A DNA stretch of 64,000 bases from Paenibacillus kobensis NBRC 15729 (GCF_004000825.1 NZ_BILZ01000009.1:1-64000), one strand, 5' to 3'; counted from the stretch's first letter, positions 26,602-36,687 are shown. Notes: generated by a model from the letters alone, not told the origin. A program made the numbers and translations.

Positions 26602-28419
26602 ATGAAAGGAACTGCGCTGCTAGCCACTTATTTTCGGCGGAACAAGTGGCTGTATACGCTGGCGGTTGCTGTTATGGCTGCGGGCAATATGATCTACGCC
26701 TTTTATCCGAGAGTGCTCGGCAGTTTTACGGACGAATTGAAGCAAAGCGGTCTGACGAAGCATTCGGTCGTGGCTTACAGCATCGAGCTGCTTGTGATCG
26801 GCGTCGCGTACGGTCTGCTGTTTGGCGTGGGGCAGCTGTTGAACCATCGGCTGGGGAGAAGATTCGAAGCCGAGATTCGGGAGAAACTGTTTGCACAGTT
26901 CACGCGATTGAGCGAGGCGTACTTCGCCAAGCATGGCGTGGGCAAATGGCTCAGCTACGTTCTGAGCGACGTATCGAGCATTCGAGAAGCGATCTGCGGC
27001 GGAATCAACCAATTGACGAACGCCACCTTCCTGTTCATCACATCGGTCGTCATGATGGCAGCGTCCGATATCCCGGCAAGACTGATGCTCGCATGTATCG
27101 CGCCGATGCTGGCCATTCCGGTGATGGTTGTCTACTTCGGGCCGATGATTCGGCGTCGTTCGCATGAAGTGCAGGAGGCAATCGCCGGGATGACCGCGTC
27201 CGCGGAAGAACAGTTCGGCGGCATACGCGTGACGAAGACATTCGCGGCGGAACGGACGGCTCAGCAGCGGTTCGGCGAATCCGTTAACCGTGTGAAGCAG
27301 AAGCAGCTGCGGCTCGTTCGCACGTCTTCGTTGTTCCAATCGGCTATTCCATTCTCCGGCGCGCTGTCGCTCGTTGTTGCAATAGTATACGGCGGCTATA
27401 TGGCCAGCCATGGCCATCTCACCCTAGGGGCTTTCGTTGCGCTAACATTGTATTTGCGCGTCGTTATGACACCCCTTCAACAATTTGGCACCGTCATTAA
27501 CCGGATGCAGCAGGCGAGAGCGTCGCTGGACCGATTGAATACTCTTCTCGGCGAGACGCCGGATGTAAGAGACGCGGACGACGCTGTCGAGGTGCAGACC
27601 GAAGAAGCAGATCTCATCGTCGAACGGCTCACGTTCAGCTATCCAGAGTCGAGGCGGCCGGCGCTGCAGGACATCTCGTTCATGCTCCGGGCAGGAGAGA
27701 CGCTTGGCATCGTCGGACGGACAGGCAGCGGCAAGACGACGCTCGCTAAGCTGCTGCTCCGTGTCTACGAGCCGCCGGCAGGCACAATAGCGATCGACGG
27801 CACGGATATCCGCACCGCAACGCTGGCCAGTCTGCGGGAGGGGATTGGTTACGTTCCGCAGGACGGCTTTCTGTTCAGCGAGACACTTCGCGACAATATT
27901 GCGTTCGCAGACCGCACGGATACCGGGCAAAGGGTGGAAGCAGCGGCAAAATCGGCTGCGGTCTACGACAGCATCATCGGGTTCCCGGACGGCTTCGATA
28001 CGAAGCTTGGCGAGCGGGGATTGACGCTGTCTGGAGGACAGCGTCAACGAACAAGTCTTGCACGGGGACTATTCAAGGCTGCTCCCGTGCTCATTCTTGA
28101 CGATAGCGTCAGTGCGGTGGATGCCGTGACGGAAACGCGAATCATCGAGCAGTTGCGCGAAGGCCGGGCGGGGCACACGACCATTGTTATCGCCCACCGG
28201 ATTAGCGCCGTGAAGCATGCGGATCAAATCATCGTGTTGGAAGAAGGAAGAATCGCCGAGAGAGGAACGCATGATGAGCTTACGGCACTAGGCGGCCGAT
28301 ATGCCTCGTTGCGGGCGATACAAGAGGAGGGGGCAGACGATGGCGAAGGAGAGCAGCAAACAGAGCGAACCGGGGAAGGGCCGGCAGCAGACCAGCAGCC
28401 AGCCGCCGCAAGACGCTAA
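26602..28419 (+). CDS. ABC exporter half-transporter, degenerate-site subunit (YheI/BmrC-like)
   Basis: 605 residues: six-helix exporter domain (1-310) then a nucleotide-binding domain with Walker A GRTGSGKTT near 371, signature LSGGQRQRTS and Walker B VLILDDSVSAVD near 498. The catalytic glutamate is replaced by aspartate (LDDS), the hallmark of the non-catalytic partner in heterodimeric exporters such as BmrCD. The family exports drugs or lipophilic compounds. The C-terminus ends in a low-complexity EGEQQTERTGEGPAADQQ tail, exactly where the next gene overlaps it by 80 bases. GGAGGGAGTGT precedes the ATG. Confidence 0.88.
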   Translation: MKGTALLATYFRRNKWLYTLAVAVMAAGNMIYAFYPRVLGSFTDELKQSGLTKHSVVAYSIELLVIGVAYGLLFGVGQLLNHRLGRRFEAEIREKLFAQFTRLSEAYFAKHGVGKWLSYVLSDVSSIREAICGGINQLTNATFLFITSVVMMAASDIPARLMLACIAPMLAIPVMVVYFGPMIRRRSHEVQEAIAGMTASAEEQFGGIRVTKTFAAERTAQQRFGESVNRVKQKQLRLVRTSSLFQSAIPFSGALSLVVAIVYGGYMASHGHLTLGAFVALTLYLRVVMTPLQQFGTVINRMQQARASLDRLNTLLGETPDVRDADDAVEVQTEEADLIVERLTFSYPESRRPALQDISFMLRAGETLGIVGRTGSGKTTLAKLLLRVYEPPAGTIAIDGTDIRTATLASLREGIGYVPQDGFLFSETLRDNIAFADRTDTGQRVEAAAKSAAVYDSIIGFPDGFDTKLGERGLTLSGGQRQRTSLARGLFKAAPVLILDDSVSAVDAVTETRIIEQLREGRAGHTTIVIAHRISAVKHADQIIVLEEGRIAERGTHDELTALGGRYASLRAIQEEGADDGEGEQQTERTGEGPAADQQPAAARR

Positions 28420-30226
28420 GCCGGACGGAGAAGCGAAGGGCAATGCCGCCCCGAGCCGAGGCGCTGCTTTTCGGGCGCTTCTAAGCTATGCCCGCCCGCA
28501 CCGTTGGATGTTCGCCGCCGTATTCGGCTCCGCATTGCTGGCGATATCGGCCGATTTGCTGCAGCCGTATTTGGTCAAAATCGCGATCGACGACGGACTG
28601 CTGACCGGTCAGCACGGCATGAGGCGTCTAATGACGCTTGGCTCCATTTATTTGCTGATGGCGGTTGTCAGCTTCGGATTCGGTTATCTGCAGTCGGTGC
28701 TCATTCAGCGAATCGGCCAAAGCATCGTGGCCCGGCTGCGCGGCGATTTATTCCAACATATTACCGGCCAATCGATGTCCTTCTTCGACCGGCATCATAT
28801 TGGCAGTCTCGTGACGAACGAGTCGAGCGATACGGAGACGATCAGCCAGTTTTTTACCCAGGTGCTTGTCAGTCTCGTGCGCGACGGGCTGATGCTGATT
28901 CTTGTCGTGGCGTTCATGTTCTCGCTCGATGCGAAGCTGGCTGCGCTATGCATGCTCCTGTTCCCTGTCATTATCGCCATTGCGGTCGTATTCCGGAGAG
29001 CTCTGCAGCAGTCGTATAAACGCGCAAGGTCGCAGTTGTCGCGCGTCATTGCATTCGTGGCGGAAAATTTGTCCGGCATGAGCCTTACGCAAGCATTCCG
29101 GCAGGAGAAGGAACAAATGCGGCGGTTCAAAGACCGCAACGCCAGCTATTTGCGCGAGAGTATCCGGGAAGTGACGACTTCGGTTTCGTTCAACCGGACC
29201 TACGATACGCTTGGCAACGTCGCGGTCGCGCTCGTTGTCTGGCTCGGCGGCATGGCCGTACTTGATCATGCGCTGGAGTTCGGCGTGTTGTACGCTTTTA
29301 TCAATTATATCCGCCAGTTCTTTCAGCCGATTAACCAAATGACGCAGCAGTGGAACACGCTTCAATCGACGTTCGTGTCGGTGGAGCGACTTTGGCGCAT
29401 ATTCAGCACCGAACCTGAAGTTCAGGAGCCGGCTGCGGATAGAACGGTTCAGCCTAAGCATGCCGACATTCGAGGGGAGATTGAGTTCCGCGGCGTCACA
29501 TTCGCCTACCAGGAAGGCCGGAATGTCCTTCACGGGCTTGATCTGCATGTGAAGCCGGGTGAATTTATCGGCATCGTCGGCACGACCGGAGCGGGTAAAA
29601 GCTCGCTCGTCAACTTGCTCGCCCGTTTCTACGATGTGCAGAGCGGAAGCATTACGATTGACGGCATTGACGTGCGGCGGCTGCCGCAGCAGCAATTGCA
29701 CCGGATCGTCGGGCTCGTCCAGCAAGAGCCGTTCTTGTATTCCGGATCGATCATCGACAACGTCAGATTGTTTGATGCAACGGTCACGCGCGAGCAGGCC
29801 ATCGAAGCCTGCCGGCTTGTCGGAGCTCATGCGATGATTATGAGGCTGAAGAACGGGTACGATACGTTGTTGTCGGAACGCGGCAGCGGATTGTCGGCAG
29901 GCGAGCGGCAGTTGCTGTCTTTTGCCCGAATCGTCGTTCATCATCCGCGTATCCTCATTCTCGACGAGGCGACGGCCAATCTGGATTCTCACACCGAACG
30001 GCTTATTCAGCAGGCGCTGCAGGTCGTGTCCGAAGGGCGGACAACGCTCGTCATTGCTCACCGTCTGTCTACGATTCAGCACGCGGACCGGATCATCGTG
30101 ATGCGCAGCGGCGAGATCGCTGAGCAGGGAACGCATGAGTCGCTCATCGGGCAGCAGGGTTATTATGCGGAGCTTCATGAGCACTCGCGCAAGGGCGGGC
30201 ACGCAAGAACGGCGGAAAGCCGGTAG
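28340..30226 (+). CDS. ABC exporter half-transporter, catalytic subunit (YheH/BmrD-like)
   Basis: 628 residues with a polar N-terminal extension of about 40 residues (KQSEPGKGRQQTSSQPP), six helices, and a nucleotide-binding domain. Walker A is GTTGAGKSS near 413, signature LSAGERQLLS (second Gly and Gln replaced), and Walker B ILILDEATANLD near 540 with the normal catalytic glutamate. Together with the upstream half it should form an asymmetric heterodimer. The ATG at 28340 follows GAGGAGGGGGCAGACG; it begins 80 bases before the end of the partner gene, in another frame. That explains the unusual polar ends of both proteins. Confidence 0.88.
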   Translation: MAKESSKQSEPGKGRQQTSSQPPQDAKPDGEAKGNAAPSRGAAFRALLSYARPHRWMFAAVFGSALLAISADLLQPYLVKIAIDDGLLTGQHGMRRLMTLGSIYLLMAVVSFGFGYLQSVLIQRIGQSIVARLRGDLFQHITGQSMSFFDRHHIGSLVTNESSDTETISQFFTQVLVSLVRDGLMLILVVAFMFSLDAKLAALCMLLFPVIIAIAVVFRRALQQSYKRARSQLSRVIAFVAENLSGMSLTQAFRQEKEQMRRFKDRNASYLRESIREVTTSVSFNRTYDTLGNVAVALVVWLGGMAVLDHALEFGVLYAFINYIRQFFQPINQMTQQWNTLQSTFVSVERLWRIFSTEPEVQEPAADRTVQPKHADIRGEIEFRGVTFAYQEGRNVLHGLDLHVKPGEFIGIVGTTGAGKSSLVNLLARFYDVQSGSITIDGIDVRRLPQQQLHRIVGLVQQEPFLYSGSIIDNVRLFDATVTREQAIEACRLVGAHAMIMRLKNGYDTLLSERGSGLSAGERQLLSFARIVVHHPRILILDEATANLDSHTERLIQQALQVVSEGRTTLVIAHRLSTIQHADRIIVMRSGEIAEQGTHESLIGQQGYYAELHEHSRKGGHARTAESR

Positions 30227-30419
30227 CGGCACACTTGTCCGGTGAATTCGCCTTCCGGCACACGGTACGCGGTTATCATACGTAGGCTGTTAAATCTCAT
30301 CGTCTCTTTGTCCGCAAGCAATAGAACGGGATACGGATGTTTCCAGCCGCTTCGATGTATACTACAGGAACGCAATTGCGTGGCACGGCCATTGAGGTTA
30401 CGGGGAAGGTGTATCTTAC

Positions 30420-31823
30420 GTGACGAAGCAAACGCAAAGACGATTCCGGCGGCTGATCCGGTTAACGGCAGGCTTGTTAGTCATGCACAGCATGATATTC
30501 GCGGTTGCGGCGGCGGCGCCGACCGTAACGGTTGAAGAGCAATCAGCCGGCACGTCGGCTGATCCTTATAGCACGGTGAAACGCAGCGACGGCTACAATC
30601 TCGTCTTTCCCGTCATAAGCGATATTCACATCGGGAGAGGCGGCAAGTCGGAGACGAAATTCGAGGACGTACTTGCGCAGATCAATCGGATCGTGCCGCA
30701 ATACGACGCGATGGCAAGCGTAGGGGATTTGACGAATGACGGAACAGCCTCTCAATACGATACGTTCATGAGCATCTATAACCGCTACAGACAGCCTGGT
30801 GCCGAACATCTGCTTACGATCGGCAACCATGACTATTGGGGTTATCCGAGAGCGGTCAAAAGCAGAAGACTGTTTATCAACAAAACCGGAATGCCGGACA
30901 TCTATTATGACAAGTGGATAAACGGCTACCATTTTATCGTCATCGGGAGCGAGAACAAGACGGTCGGAGGCAGACTGTCCGGTACGCAGCTGAAATGGCT
31001 GGAGAATCGGCTGGCCGAGCATGCGAGCCCGGACAAGCCGATCTTCGTCTTCTTCCACCAGCACATTGGCGGAACGGTGAGCGGGAGCGACTTGTGGGGG
31101 CATACGCGCAGCCATTCACAGCTGTACGCCGCGCTTGCCCGCTATCCGCAGGCCGTGACGTTCTCCGGGCACTCGCATTACATGCTCGACGATCCGCGGA
31201 CGATTCACCAGCGGCACTTCACTTCGGTCGGCACTTCGTCGATTCGTTACCCCGAGCTGGAGCCGGGCAGGTTGCAAGGAAAGCATCCGTCCGATGATAT
31301 CGCGCAAGGCTGCATCGTGTATGTAACCGGCGATAAAGTGACCGTTCGAAGACGGGATTTCCACCGGAACGATTGGACAGGTGAGGATTGGGTTATTCCG
31401 TATCCTGCAAGCCGGCAATCGTTCGTCTATACGGATGACCGCGATCGGATCAAGCCGGCTTTTCCGGCGGACGCCGCTGCATCGGTCGTGGCGGATTCAA
31501 TAAGTGCGACGGCGGTAAGCCTCGTATTCGATCAGGCGGACGACAATTTGTTCGTTCATGCTTACGATATCGAAGTGAAACGGAAGGGAAGCCGGAAGAA
31601 CACGCTTAAGCTGAGCGCTTTTTCCGAGTTTTATAAGCGGCCGGTTCCGGCATCGATTATGGCACGGCTGAAAGGGCTGAAGCCGGAACAGGATTATACG
31701 GCGAGCATATACGCCGTCGATTCGTTCGGCAACCGAAGCAGCAAGCCGCTTACCGTATCGTTCCGGACACGCAGTTTCACCTTTACGAAGGCGGACCGGA
31801 TCTCCCGGCTTCTCAGCCTGTAA
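30420..31823 (+). CDS. secreted metallophosphoesterase with C-terminal FN3-like/DUF4073 region
   Basis: 467 residues starting at a GTG with AAGGTG about 8 bases upstream. A signal peptide (basic TKQTQRRFRRLIR, hydrophobic core, AAAA cleavage region near 33) predicts export. The calcineurin-like metal motifs are present: SDIHIG, GDLTNDG, GNHDYWG, FFHQHIGG and FSGHSHY, giving a two-metal centre. Residues 375-460 look like a beta-sandwich with FN3 character (LKPEQDYTASIYAVDSFGNRSS). The substrate is unknown (phosphodiester, nucleotide or cell-wall phosphate). It converges on the helicase gene at a shared terminator. Confidence 0.87.
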   Translation: MTKQTQRRFRRLIRLTAGLLVMHSMIFAVAAAAPTVTVEEQSAGTSADPYSTVKRSDGYNLVFPVISDIHIGRGGKSETKFEDVLAQINRIVPQYDAMASVGDLTNDGTASQYDTFMSIYNRYRQPGAEHLLTIGNHDYWGYPRAVKSRRLFINKTGMPDIYYDKWINGYHFIVIGSENKTVGGRLSGTQLKWLENRLAEHASPDKPIFVFFHQHIGGTVSGSDLWGHTRSHSQLYAALARYPQAVTFSGHSHYMLDDPRTIHQRHFTSVGTSSIRYPELEPGRLQGKHPSDDIAQGCIVYVTGDKVTVRRRDFHRNDWTGEDWVIPYPASRQSFVYTDDRDRIKPAFPADAAASVVADSISATAVSLVFDQADDNLFVHAYDIEVKRKGSRKNTLKLSAFSEFYKRPVPASIMARLKGLKPEQDYTASIYAVDSFGNRSSKPLTVSFRTRSFTFTKADRISRLLSL

Positions 31824-31826
31824 TGC

Positions 31827-31868
31827 AAAGGGGCACCAAGTCATTCCATCATGACTTGGTGCCCCTTT
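31827..31868. terminator. bidirectional terminator between convergent genes
   Basis: AAAGGGGCACCAAGTCAT pairs perfectly with ATGACTTGGTGCCCCTTT around a four- to five-base loop. A and T runs at both ends let it serve the phosphoesterase and the helicase operon. Confidence 0.85.
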
Positions 31869-31873
31869 ATTCA

Positions 31874-34144
31874 TTAACGTCCGCTGCTGCCCGCTCGAGA
31901 GCTTGCGGCGGATGTCCGGACGCCCGCCGCTTCGGCAAGGAAGCGTGAGATGTCGGCCTTCTGCCCGTGGAAGAAGGCGGGCGAGCTGACATACAGCCGT
32001 TCCCGCGCCCGCGTGACGGCGACATACAACAGCCGGCGTTCTTCCTCGAGCGCTTCCTCCTTCTCCCGTTCAAGCTCGTCCCGGGATGCCGTCTGCTTCG
32101 GCTGCTGCGGCTGTACGGCGGAGCGGTGGGGCATAATGCCCTCGGAAGCGCCAACGACGAACACGACCGGAAACTCCAGTCCTTTTGATTTGTGAACCGT
32201 CATTAGCTGAACGCGTCCGTTATCCTGATCGGAGGAGACGGAAGAGGAAGATTGCGCGGCCGGCGCATTCCCGTTCGGTTCCGCGGCGCCGTCTGCATGT
32301 GCGCCCCGGTTGCTCCCGGCTTGGCGTCCGTTCGGCCTGCCGGCCTGCTTCGCCTCGGCTTGCCGCTTCGCCATATCTTCTGCGAAAGCGAGGAACGATT
32401 CCACCGTCTCGAACCGGCCTGCAGACGATTCCAGCTCGTCGAGCAGCTCCTTCATCATTTCCTTATGCGGCGTTCCGCCCCGGTTCGTCTCGGCGAATTT
32501 ATCGAAGAACGATTCCCGAATCCGCCGGATTGCCGCCGCCGGGCGGAGGGATACCGCAGCTTTGATCAGCCGCAGCCGCTCCAGCACTTCATCCTTCTGA
32601 AACTGCTGAAGCCGGGAGAAGGAGGTCAGATGGATAAGCGGCCATTTTTTTGCCTGCTCGGCGTCCTTGTCGCGGATCCATTTCATCGCTGCCTCCCGGT
32701 TAACGTACAGCGTTGGAAGCATATCCTCAATTGCTTGCTTATCACGGTGGCTGAGTGAGAGCTTGAGATGCGCCATTACCGGCCGGATGAGCGGCGAGTC
32801 GTAGAACGAGAGCCCGTCGCTATGGTCCTCGACCGGAATGCCCGATTGCAGCAAATGCTCAGTCGCCGCCCGTCCGCTGCCTGCCGAACGGTATAGAACG
32901 GCGAAGTCGCCCCAGCGGTATCGGCCGGACTCGACAAGCTTCCGTATGGAAGCAGTCACGGCTGCAGCCTCTTCCTCCGGCGTTGCTGGCCGTGCGAACA
33001 TAGGCTTGCCGGACAAGCCAAGCTCGCTCTCTTCGCCGGACTTGTCCGCCGCTGCCCTATCGTCCGGCTGAGCAGCCTCGCCTTGCGGTACGGTCAACGT
33101 CTTCGGCCTGCGGTTCTTATTGCCGCGAATAATCGCGTTGCCCAGTCCGACGATGTCCGCACTCGAACGGTAATTGACGCGCAGAGTGACGACCTTCGCA
33201 TCCGGATAAACCTTGTCGAACGACAGAATGGCGTCGGCGCTTGCGCCGTTGAAGGAGTAGATCGTCTGATCGTCGTCGCCAACGACCATTAGATTGCGCT
33301 GCCCCTGTGCAATAAGACGGACGATCTCGTATTGGACCGTGTTCGTATCTTGGAACTCGTCCACCATGACGTACCGGAACCGTTCCTGCAGCGAGGCGAG
33401 AAGATCTGGTTCCGAAAGCAGCATTCGGTAGGCAAGCAGCAGCAAATCGTCAAAATCGATCAAGCCGTTGTCTCGTTTCCATTGCTCATATCGAATAAGG
33501 ACACGTTTGATTTCCCGTTCTGACGGCGAAGCTTCCGGCAAGTCTTCTGCCGTCAGCAGCCGGCATTTGTAGGAAGACAGCAGAGCGAGCAGTGTCTCCG
33601 GCTCGTAATCGCTGACCGAACCGGCTTCCCGCAGCAGCCGTTTGACCGTCATTCTCTGTTGCCCTTCATCGCCGATAAGGGCAGCCGTGACGCCGCGGCG
33701 GCGGAGCATCAGCAGGCAGAAGGAATGGAACGTGCGCGTTTCGATCGCTTGCGCTGCCCGTGCCGAAATGCCCGGCAAGCCGGCAAGGCGCTGCTTCATC
33801 TCGTCGGCTGCCTTCCGCGAGAACGTAACGAGCAGCAAATGCCGAGGCGATACGCCCCGGACCCCGATGAGATAAGCGGCACGGCACGCAAGCGTCGTCG
33901 TCTTGCCGGAGCCGGCTCCGGCAATGGTCAGCAGCGGCCCGTCACCGTGCCGGACGGCCTCGATCTGGTCGGCGTTCAATTGAACATTCAATTCGGCAAG
34001 CTCCTCCCAGAAGGACGCTTCTCGCCGGGCATCGACAGCCGCCGGCATGCGGTTATCCTCAGCGTCCTTGCCGGCGCTGCTGTTCCTGCCGGCAGGGGAG
34101 ATGGGGCGGATGGCCCCGGGTATCGTATATTTGTATGAAAGCAT
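31874..34144 (-). CDS. UvrD/PcrA-like superfamily 1 DNA helicase
   Basis: 756 residues of a 3'-5' ATP-dependent helicase. Motif Q/I: LNADQIEAVRHGDGPLLTIA then GAGSGKTTT (about 76-84). Motif Ia is LLVTFSRKAADEM, motif II VMVDEFQDTN, motif III VVGDDDQTIYSFNGA, motif IV LRVNYRSS, and motifs V-VI LMTVHKSKGLEFPVVFV and EERRLLYVAVTRARERL. A disordered QAGRPNGRQAGSNRGAHADG insert precedes motif V. It differs from housekeeping PcrA and may be an accessory repair helicase. AAAGGA lies 10 bases before the chosen ATG; the longer frame back to 34177 has no ribosome site. Confidence 0.9.
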   Translation of the reverse strand: MLSYKYTIPGAIRPISPAGRNSSAGKDAEDNRMPAAVDARREASFWEELAELNVQLNADQIEAVRHGDGPLLTIAGAGSGKTTTLACRAAYLIGVRGVSPRHLLLVTFSRKAADEMKQRLAGLPGISARAAQAIETRTFHSFCLLMLRRRGVTAALIGDEGQQRMTVKRLLREAGSVSDYEPETLLALLSSYKCRLLTAEDLPEASPSEREIKRVLIRYEQWKRDNGLIDFDDLLLLAYRMLLSEPDLLASLQERFRYVMVDEFQDTNTVQYEIVRLIAQGQRNLMVVGDDDQTIYSFNGASADAILSFDKVYPDAKVVTLRVNYRSSADIVGLGNAIIRGNKNRRPKTLTVPQGEAAQPDDRAAADKSGEESELGLSGKPMFARPATPEEEAAAVTASIRKLVESGRYRWGDFAVLYRSAGSGRAATEHLLQSGIPVEDHSDGLSFYDSPLIRPVMAHLKLSLSHRDKQAIEDMLPTLYVNREAAMKWIRDKDAEQAKKWPLIHLTSFSRLQQFQKDEVLERLRLIKAAVSLRPAAAIRRIRESFFDKFAETNRGGTPHKEMMKELLDELESSAGRFETVESFLAFAEDMAKRQAEAKQAGRPNGRQAGSNRGAHADGAAEPNGNAPAAQSSSSVSSDQDNGRVQLMTVHKSKGLEFPVVFVVGASEGIMPHRSAVQPQQPKQTASRDELEREKEEALEEERRLLYVAVTRARERLYVSSPAFFHGQKADISRFLAEAAGVRTSAASSRAGSSGR

Positions 34145-34161
34145 GAAAGCAAGTCCTTTCG

Positions 34162-35187
34162 TCAACGGTGTCGACAATCGTTCATTCGTAAGGTTCGTTT
34201 CATTATACCACGCCGAGCCGGTGTGGTACCGCTGCGGCGCAGGCAGTAAGGATTGGAAGCGGCTATAGGCTGTCTATGCTGCTTCAGCAGCAGCGGGCCT
34301 TTGATGCGGCTGCTGGTTTGCAGCAGCTGCTCCGGCTGGCGGTCAACGATTTTCCAATAATCATCCGTGCGGAAGACCTTCGTCCTTGGATCGGTGAACA
34401 GCTTTCGTTCGGTCACTTTCCAGGTGTGTGATTGCCGGTCCGCGCGGCGGAATGCGGCAAAGTTGTACGCTGAGGAGGTGCGGACAGACAGTCCGCTGCG
34501 CAAACAATCCTGTATGAACTGTACGTCCGAGCCCTGCTTGCGCTTGCCGAAGCTGACGGTCTCCAGCACGTTTCGCCGGAACATGATCGTCGCGCCCGCA
34601 ATCCGGTTCGTTTCCTCGTAAGGCTGAACCGGACGCTCCCTTAGCAGCAGCTGGCGCCGGTGAGGGAAGTAGAAGAAGAACGAGGTTTTGCCAACGACGT
34701 CAGCTCCTGTCTTCTCGAACGTATCCATAGCTTCCGCCAGATAGCCGGGACCGTAATAATCGTCGTCGTCGAATTTCGCAATGTACGGATAACAAGCGAT
34801 AGCGGTGGCATCGTTCAGGCAATCGCCGAGCGTGCTGCTCGCGGGCAGCCGGATGACATGTATGCCAGAGTATTGCTCGGCCGCTTGCAAATACCTTTGC
34901 ATGTTCATTCGATTCCCGTTCAATACAATAATGAGCTCCTTGTTCTCCCATTGCTGGCGCGCATAATTGCTGAGCACCCGTTTCATATATTGCGGACGTA
35001 TAGTAGGAGTGATGATCGTAACACCGTATGCCTCGCTGCCGCCCTTGCTGGTGCTTGGACTGGAGCTCTTGCCAGAGCTCTTGTTTGAGTTTTTGAGTAT
35101 GTTTTGACCCGAACTTTTGCTTCTGCCGCTCACTCTACCAATCTCTCCTTTGTTTCTCCGAATAAATGGGTTGATAGTCCCCGACAT
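34162..35187 (-). CDS. glycosyltransferase family 2
   Basis: About 341 residues with a GT-A fold. GVTIITPTIRPQYMKRVLSNYARQQWENKELIIVLNG is the nucleotide-binding start and FDDDDYYGPGYL supplies the DxD metal motif. GATIMFRRNVLETVSF and KQGSDVQFIQDC fit the acceptor side. A basic, Ser/Lys-rich segment of about 50 residues precedes the domain, so the start is uncertain: 35187 is chosen, while an ATG at 35238 would add 17 residues. It is divergent from a nucleotide-sugar dehydrogenase and probably takes part in surface-polysaccharide or spore-coat glycan assembly. Confidence 0.82.
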   Translation of the reverse strand: MSGTINPFIRRNKGEIGRVSGRSKSSGQNILKNSNKSSGKSSSPSTSKGGSEAYGVTIITPTIRPQYMKRVLSNYARQQWENKELIIVLNGNRMNMQRYLQAAEQYSGIHVIRLPASSTLGDCLNDATAIACYPYIAKFDDDDYYGPGYLAEAMDTFEKTGADVVGKTSFFFYFPHRRQLLLRERPVQPYEETNRIAGATIMFRRNVLETVSFGKRKQGSDVQFIQDCLRSGLSVRTSSAYNFAAFRRADRQSHTWKVTERKLFTDPRTKVFRTDDYWKIVDRQPEQLLQTSSRIKGPLLLKQHRQPIAASNPYCLRRSGTTPARRGIMKRTLRMNDCRHR

Positions 35188-35266
35188 CGGTCGTGCGCAT
35201 TCTCTCTTCTTGTCCGTACAGTAGTTAATAGATAGCATGAGAATGATCTGATCGGGAGGCGGGAGT

Positions 35267-36610
35267 GTGAGGGAGGAGCACGCGGCGTCGTTAACGGGAG
35301 CGGGCAGCCAGACGGATCGGCAGGCCGCGTCGGTCGGCGTCATCGGACTTGGTTATGTCGGATTGCCGTTTGCATTGGCGTTTGTTCGCAGCGGAATTCG
35401 AGTAACAGGCATTGAAGTCGATGGTCGTAAGCTGCAAATGCTGCGAGGGGCCAAAAGCTACATTCAGGATATAAGCAATGAGGAACTGGAAGCCGCGATC
35501 TTCTCGGGCGGCTTGACGGTATCCGACGACTATTCGCTGTTAGCCACAATGGAGGCGGTCGTGCTATGCGTGCCGACGCCGCTGACGGAGGACCATGCGC
35601 CGGACTTAAGTTACGTGTCCGATACGTGCCGGAGCCTGCGTCCGTTTCTCCGCGAGGGCCAGCTTGTAGTGCTTGAAAGTACGACATATCCGGGCACGAC
35701 GAAGGAGATTGTCCGTCCTCTGCTGGAGCAGAGCGGGCTGCAGGCAGGAGTTCAATTTCATTTGGCCTACTCTCCTGAGCGGATCGATCCCGGCAACCAA
35801 AGCTATACGGTCGAGGAAGTTCCCAAAATCGTCAGCGGTCTTACCGCAAGCTGCTTGAACCGCGTCGCCGATCTGTACGGCCGGGTATTCCGGCAAGTCG
35901 TGCCTGTGTCGTCGACCGACTCGGCAGAAGCAGCGAAGCTGCTGGAGAATAGCTTCCGGCTTATCAATATATCGTTTATGAATGAGTTTGCGATGCTGTG
36001 CGACCAACTCGGGGTGAACGTATGGGAAGTGATCGAAGCAGCAGATACGAAGCCATACGGCTTCCATGCATTTTACCCCGGTCCGGGCATCGGCGGCCAC
36101 TGCATTCCGGTCGATCCGCTTTACTTGCAATGGAAGGCGCGCCAGTCCGGTACAGACAGCCGGTTCATCGAGCTGTCGAAGGATATGAATGATACCATGC
36201 CCGACTATATAGCAGGGCGGATCGAAAGGCTGCTTCAGCCGGGTAAAAAGCTGGCTGGCGCGTCGATTCTGCTATGCGGCGTTACGTATAAGAAAGATGT
36301 TGCCGATATGCGCGAATCGAGTGCCTTGCCTTTAATGCGGATGCTGATTCTTGCAGGTGCTTCTGTCCAATATTATGATCCTTACGTTCCTTCTGTCCGA
36401 CTCGAAGACGCTGGAATACTGCATGGCGTCGATCTGACGGATGAGGTGCTTGCGGGCGCTGATTGCGTTGTTATCCATACGAATCATTCCTCGCTGCCGA
36501 TCGAACGGATCGTCATGAAGGCAGCGTTAATATACGATACGCGCAATGCGACGAGAGGCTTGCGCGGAAGCGGCAGGCTGGAGCGGTTCGGCGACGGAAC
36601 GACGGGCTAA
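35267..36610 (+). CDS. nucleotide-sugar dehydrogenase (UDP-HexNAc dehydrogenase, WecC/WbpA-like)
   Basis: 447 residues. The NAD-binding start is VGVIGLGYVGLPFALAF. LESTTYPGTTKEIV, AYSPERIDPGN and LLENSFRLINISFMNE follow, and the catalytic segment is GPGIGGHCIPVDPLYL. The GHCIPVDP form points to oxidation of UDP-GlcNAc or UDP-ManNAc to the uronic acid rather than UDP-glucose dehydrogenase, which usually has GSCFPKD. The start is a GTG with GGGAGG 7 bases upstream. Neighbouring glycosyltransferases support a polysaccharide role. Confidence 0.9.
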   Translation: MREEHAASLTGAGSQTDRQAASVGVIGLGYVGLPFALAFVRSGIRVTGIEVDGRKLQMLRGAKSYIQDISNEELEAAIFSGGLTVSDDYSLLATMEAVVLCVPTPLTEDHAPDLSYVSDTCRSLRPFLREGQLVVLESTTYPGTTKEIVRPLLEQSGLQAGVQFHLAYSPERIDPGNQSYTVEEVPKIVSGLTASCLNRVADLYGRVFRQVVPVSSTDSAEAAKLLENSFRLINISFMNEFAMLCDQLGVNVWEVIEAADTKPYGFHAFYPGPGIGGHCIPVDPLYLQWKARQSGTDSRFIELSKDMNDTMPDYIAGRIERLLQPGKKLAGASILLCGVTYKKDVADMRESSALPLMRMLILAGASVQYYDPYVPSVRLEDAGILHGVDLTDEVLAGADCVVIHTNHSSLPIERIVMKAALIYDTRNATRGLRGSGRLERFGDGTTG

Positions 36611-36687
36611 ACCGAAGACTGCGGAAGCACTGAAGCAACACAGCGCGCGGCTGCAACAGCTAGTGGAAATGCTGCAGCCTGTGGCGC

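Noticed and set aside
28946-30232. A 428-codon minus-strand frame opposite the second ABC exporter gene
   Set aside because: It mirrors the exporter gene for its whole length and shows only Arg/His-rich shadow composition.
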